Origin: Pegea sp. RAD2-039 | Lineage: Eukaryota; Chordata; Thaliacea; Salpida; Salpidae | Direction of reading: 5' to 3' | Length of the DNA stretch: 64,000 nucleotides | Assembly: GCA_034620365.1 (NCBI GenBank) | Contig: JAQGEQ010000010.1 | Span: 186,001-250,000 of the forward strand | Shown here: positions 59,600-64,000 of the stretch, in pieces | Position numbering within the stretch: the first letter of the stretch is position 1 | How the letters are laid out: each line of letters opens with the position of its first letter | Position numbers and translations under genes: made by a program | Notes under the pieces: generated by a model | Told to the model about the DNA's origin: nothing | The model's database searches: none | The model's input: only the letters and a program-made list of their open reading frames with translations

Positions 59600-62500
59600 A
59601 ATACTCCAAATACTTAAGTGCATAAACTAAATGTTCATTGAAAAAAATCTACAAAGTACATAGCAAGCGTAGTATTACCTTAAAAACATTTTTTTATTTT
59701 CAATAAATGCTGGGTAAAAGATTAAATAAACGCTTACGTGATACAGTTTGTAAAAACCATTTATTATTAATGTATTAATTTAGCTTTCAGTAAAATTAAG
59801 GTCATCTAAAACTACAAAAATGAAATTGCCCATAATATACACAATTAGATAGAGAAGATGTTAAATTGTTTAGCAATCCATTCTTATACGATTATTTGCA
59901 ATCAATTTAGATAAATAAATTCTTCAATAGTTTTTTATAATTTTACTTTATATAACAACTTGGAAGAACGTGAAGCTTCAAAACCAACAAAATTTAATTA
60001 TACAGTTTAAAACTTAAAGCATTTAAATCGGTTTTGAAGCAAATATTTTCAGTATTATGTAATCAACTATTACAAATGTTGAAATTTACTAGATGTAATC
60101 GTTATTTTCTTTTTCTGGAAAACTGAAAAAATTAATTTCTAGTTTTTAAAGCCCAGTATAACTTAAAATAGTTGAATCAATTAACAATTTTGAAATTTAA
60201 TTCAATAAGGCTTTTTTAAGAAGTAAGTATATGACGCCACCAAGCGGTTTTGATAGACATTCGTTTGCTTTTTTTCTTCAAAAATGTTATTTTTATAATT
60301 TAGCTGTAAAATGCTTACGTCTGAGCAAAGAACTGGTGTATAACAAAACATTTTTAACAAGCCAAAAATGAATTAAATTATCAGATTAACCAGTAGAACT
60401 ATACATCTTTATTCTTAATAGTTCCAAATTTTAAAACAACAGTAAGAATTCTTCTTTTAATTGTTCAGAAAATGAAGCAAATAAATTTAAAACAAAAGCT
60501 CTGATTAAAAAATATTCTATGAAAGCTTTTAACTTTTAAATTTAAAAAGTTTCATGGTTAGTAAATTAATTATTGTGATAAACAAATTACTTTTCAATTT
60601 TTAACCGTAGACCTTGTGAAATAGACAGAAGCTTATACTTAAGGAATAATAAATTATGATTTAAATCAAGTGTTTGTTATATGAATTTAATACAAACTGA
60701 TATTTTGCTTATTTTTAAACTTTTTATGAAATAATTGTAAGAACCAACTATTCCCTTAAGTGAAATAAATTTGAAAATTTAAAAAGTTATTTGCCTGAAC
60801 TCAATAATATTATTTCCAAAAATGATTTTTTTTAAATATCATCGTAGAGACGAAGCCTAGTCAAAAATTACAATAACAAAGCATCCTAATGTAAGATTTT
60901 TAATTCTTAAGATTGCACTGTTTCAGCTAATCCATAAAACTTCATTTTCTGTCAGAGAGTCTGTCAAAGAGTTTATGAAATCAACTCTTCTTAAAAAGAT
61001 AATTTTGATTTTCTGAATCCTTTGATCTTTTACTTGAAAGTTTTGAAAGAATAAATAAATATGAAATCTTTTGTTCTCTAAGAGTTGATACTTCATTACG
61101 AGAACTAAACGTTTTACACTACTGTTTCAATGAGCAAAAAATTAATTATTAAAGATGATATTATTTAGAATAATTATCACAGTAAGATGAATTTTATCTT
61201 AAGTAATTTTATTTTTAGATACAATTGTAATCTTTTAAAAAAGTAGATCAAAAAATTAAAAAAATTCTAGTATCAGCTACTTTTTTTAATATTAATCATT
61301 TTATAATTCAAGTGTTTATGATAACGTAAAGTATGAATTGTATAAACTTAAAATTAGTTAAATATTATAAATATTAGTTGTTTGAGAAGACAGTACAGAA
61401 TAGTAAACTCTTATATAATTGATTAGAGTTATGAAAAAAACTTGTAAAGTCAAAACTTAACCAAACTACAAATGTCTGTAAGCTCGTTTGAGATTAGATT
61501 ATCGATGACTTAGTTTATCAAAGTCTTCATCCTTTCAATTTTATCTAGAATCCTTTGACTGCTTATCAAAATACAAATCAGATTTAACTAACTGAAGCCA
61601 ATTTTATAGATAATGAAAAATGATTTAAAAAATAACTCAAAAAATTAGTAATATCCACACTCAAAAATCATGAAAAAGTTTATTTGAACAATTAATTCTT
61701 TGTGTTTGGTCAGCACAACATCATGCTACAACTTTTGAATCGTTTTACAGTGTTTACAGAGATTTCCGATCTAAGGGGATATCAAATCATAATTGATCAT
61801 ACAAAGAAGATAACATTAAATAAATATACGATAGACAAATTTAGAAAGTAAACTGTTTCGTTTTTACTAATCTTATTTCTACAGGATGTAAATGTTTGCT
61901 GATTTCAATGTCCTATCTTCACCGAGCTAATTCTTATTTTGTTTGTTTCAGTGGTTGGATATTTTTAAAAATAGTTTTTATTTTTTCATCATTTTGTTCA
62001 GTAGCTTTTTCAGTTAATTTTTTACAGTATATGAGAAATAGCATTTAATCAACTTTGCAAAGTAAACATCAAAAATTGTGAGCAAAATAAAATCGATAAA
62101 ATTCTTAGAAATACTTGCTTAGACTATTTCCAAAATTCGAAATCTTTCTTTTTTTAAATGTAATTTCCTATTCCTGATATTTTGTTTTTGTTAAGAAAGT
62201 TTTTATACCAACCAAACTCTACAGCATATTCATACTCAGATTAATAAAGTTAAATTTTATACATAAATTATACGTGAAAAAAAAGACAGTTAATAAAATT
62301 TAATAATATATTTAATAGAAATATTTTACGCATCAATTAAACAATTTTTCCAATCCTGAAATCATTCTTTAAAAAATAGTTTCTGTTCATGGCATTATTG
62401 TATAAAATAATCTTTCAAATTTTATTAAAATAAATGAATAAGTTACAAAAACTTTTGTTGAAAAAATTAAAATAAAGTTAGTAATCCAACACTTAGTTAA

Positions 62501-63490
62501 CTTTGTATGATTGTTTTTACTAAACTGAAGTTTTAATTAACTAATTGGTGTGACTATCGCTTTTCAGCTTTATATATATCCATTGAGCAAAATACTTAAA
62601 GGTAAAAGTAATTTATATCATTAAAATTTGCAACTAAAAGTTTGTGTTGAACAGAAAGACATCTTTTAAATAACTTCAACTTTGGTATTTTTAAAGTTTT
62701 TTTTATCTATTATGCTCTATACACTAATAGACAATATTAAAAATGTTCACTTAAGTCATAAAACTAAAAAAATAGAGTGAATTAAGTTTTGAAAAAAGGA
62801 ACATTTTCAGAGCAAAGTTTGAAAAAGTAGAATTATTATTTGATTTATTTTTAAATTGAAAAATGACCAAAAACATTTAATTTTATAAGTTAACATCATC
62901 ATATATTTATAAAAATCTTATGTTTATGAAAAGTTCAATTTAAGGAGACAAAACTGCTTTTATCAAGTTCTTCCAATGAAACTATTCCAATAAATCATCT
63001 TTATAATGAACTCTTGGAGTTCATCTAGTGGTAAGCGTGAATTTTGAACTTATACTAAAAAACCTTCTAAAGGGTAACTCTTTGGTCTATTTTATAAATA
63101 AATAAGCAGTGTTTAAAAAAGATTATCGAACATTTTGCAGGCTTATAATTTAGTATTTTGCAGTTTAATTTAAATAACTGTAATTTTTTCCTTAAAAGTT
63201 CTTATAACTTTTAAAAATCTTTTTAATTTTGATTGATTGATTCAGTAAAACTTCTTGATCAGTAAAAGCTTCTTATAGCAGCCAAAAGTTCCTCAAATTT
63301 ATTTTAAGCATTTGCAAATAAAAATTGTTTGATCATATCTATTACAAAACAGCTTCTTCTAAAAGTAAACTAAAAACAGCTTTTAATAATCAAAAGTTAT
63401 CTGAAACAATCAAAAAGCTTGTTAATTTAGTTACCACAAAGATAAACCTTTTTCATATTTCAGTCCATTAGTGATGAAATTGACACAAAT
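59600..63490. other. Gene desert, A+T-rich
   Basis: No gene recognised. A short perfect hairpin (GAACTC TTG GAGTTC) occurs at about 63008-63022, followed by a tRNA A-box-like TCTAGTGGTAAGCG, but no tRNA cloverleaf can be drawn. Confidence 0.4.
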
Positions 63491-63519
63491 GAAAAATAAA
63501 AATTTATCATCTTCAGAAC

Positions 63520-64000
63520 TTCATCAACCAACCCCCCACTTACTTCTACTCTAGTTTCAATAATTTTTTTGCTTTATTTTGTCTTTATCTAGCTTGCCTT
63601 GTTTTCACTAATAAGAAACTGGCAACACTTGAAATATCAATTTAAACGTGCCTTATCACCTTTAAGAATATCTGATAACAGCTATTGCGCTGTTATGTTC
63701 TTAATTTCACCGCTCTGTGCCCCAATCACCAATCTTGTTAGCTAGAAGATTGAGACAAATCTCAGCCAGGTATATTAGTAATCACATCGCTTTTCCTCTT
63801 TTATAAAACTATTCTAACTCATGTTTGTTCGTTGTTAAGGATTCTAGGCAGATGTCAATCACATTAACACTCCCTTTTCACTGTCTGTTTATTTATGTGC
63901 ATGGCACAAGAGGAAGGGGCTGGTGTCTACCTAGCAGATAAGCTGATAACAACACGACAAAGTTGCTCATAGATTTTTTGCAACACTAATCAAGAATTTG
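63520..64000. promoter_or_regulatory. Complex-sequence block, candidate regulatory region or 5' end of the next gene
   Basis: G+C and sequence complexity rise at the right edge. The block has GATA-type sites (CTGATAAC at 63672-63679, AGATAAG and CTGATAAC within 63934-63952), an 8-bp-arm hairpin ATAACAGC/GCTGTTAT (63675-63696), and a minus-strand GAAGTAAGT donor near 63540. No open frame continues through it. It could be a promoter, an enhancer or a 5' UTR exon. Confidence 0.3.

Noticed and set aside
63008..63080. tRNA-like A box (TCTAGTGGTAAGCG) after a short hairpin
   Set aside because: No T-arm GGTTC sequence at the right distance, the anticodon stem does not pair, and no acceptor stem closes.

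Overview
The window looks like nuclear DNA of an invertebrate animal. It is very A+T-rich (by eye about 70% or more). The genes are split by many GT-AG introns, and exon order and protein motifs match animal orthologues. Remnants of a non-LTR retrotransposon family are scattered between genes. There is no operon-like packing, Shine-Dalgarno signal, CRISPR array or prokaryotic gene. I cannot fix the phylum from the sequence.

Layout. 0.4-1.55 kb holds a retrotransposon 3' end and an intronless, broken ARF-family GTPase copy. 2.1-4.5 kb (+) is the mitochondrial ATP synthase stalk subunit OSCP. 4.6-6.56 kb is a decayed LINE on the minus strand with endonuclease and reverse-transcriptase remnants. 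7.2-9.2 kb (-) is the nuclear poly(A)-binding protein PABPN1. 9.2-14.7 kb has no gene, but includes a degraded more complex block at 11-12.4 kb. 15.1-20.0 kb (-) is a LAT2-like amino-acid exchanger of the SLC7 family. 22.1-33.1 kb contains two LINE fragments and a pair of about 1 kb inverted repeat arms. These arms enclose CRYL1 (25.4-27.8 kb, -), an L-gulonate 3-dehydrogenase/lambda-crystallin orthologue. 33.1-42 kb is A+T-rich and without a recognisable gene. 42.1-46.2 kb (-) is a RASGEF1-family Ras/Rap exchange factor. 46.2-64 kb is a gene desert containing a GC-richer island at 52.1-52.45 kb, a few isolated exon candidates, and a complex-sequence block at the right end.

The five genes could all be reconstructed in frame across every intron, giving proteins of about 211 (OSCP), 227 (PABPN1), 465 (LAT), 318 (CRYL1) and 665 (RASGEF1) residues. 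They are unrelated housekeeping and signalling functions that share no pathway, so the locus is an ordinary stretch of chromosome rather than a gene cluster.

I did not find a convincing new multi-gene system. The best leads are regulatory. The PABPN1 transcript has a long A-rich tract in its 3' UTR and a very short terminal intron with a weak donor, the layout expected for PABPN1 autoregulation. Ten TGACGTCA (CRE) octamers lie within 35.5-55.3 kb, around RASGEF1 and the 52 kb island. Four genes have a strong splice acceptor a few bases upstream of the start codon, meaning 5' UTR introns or spliced-leader trans-splicing.
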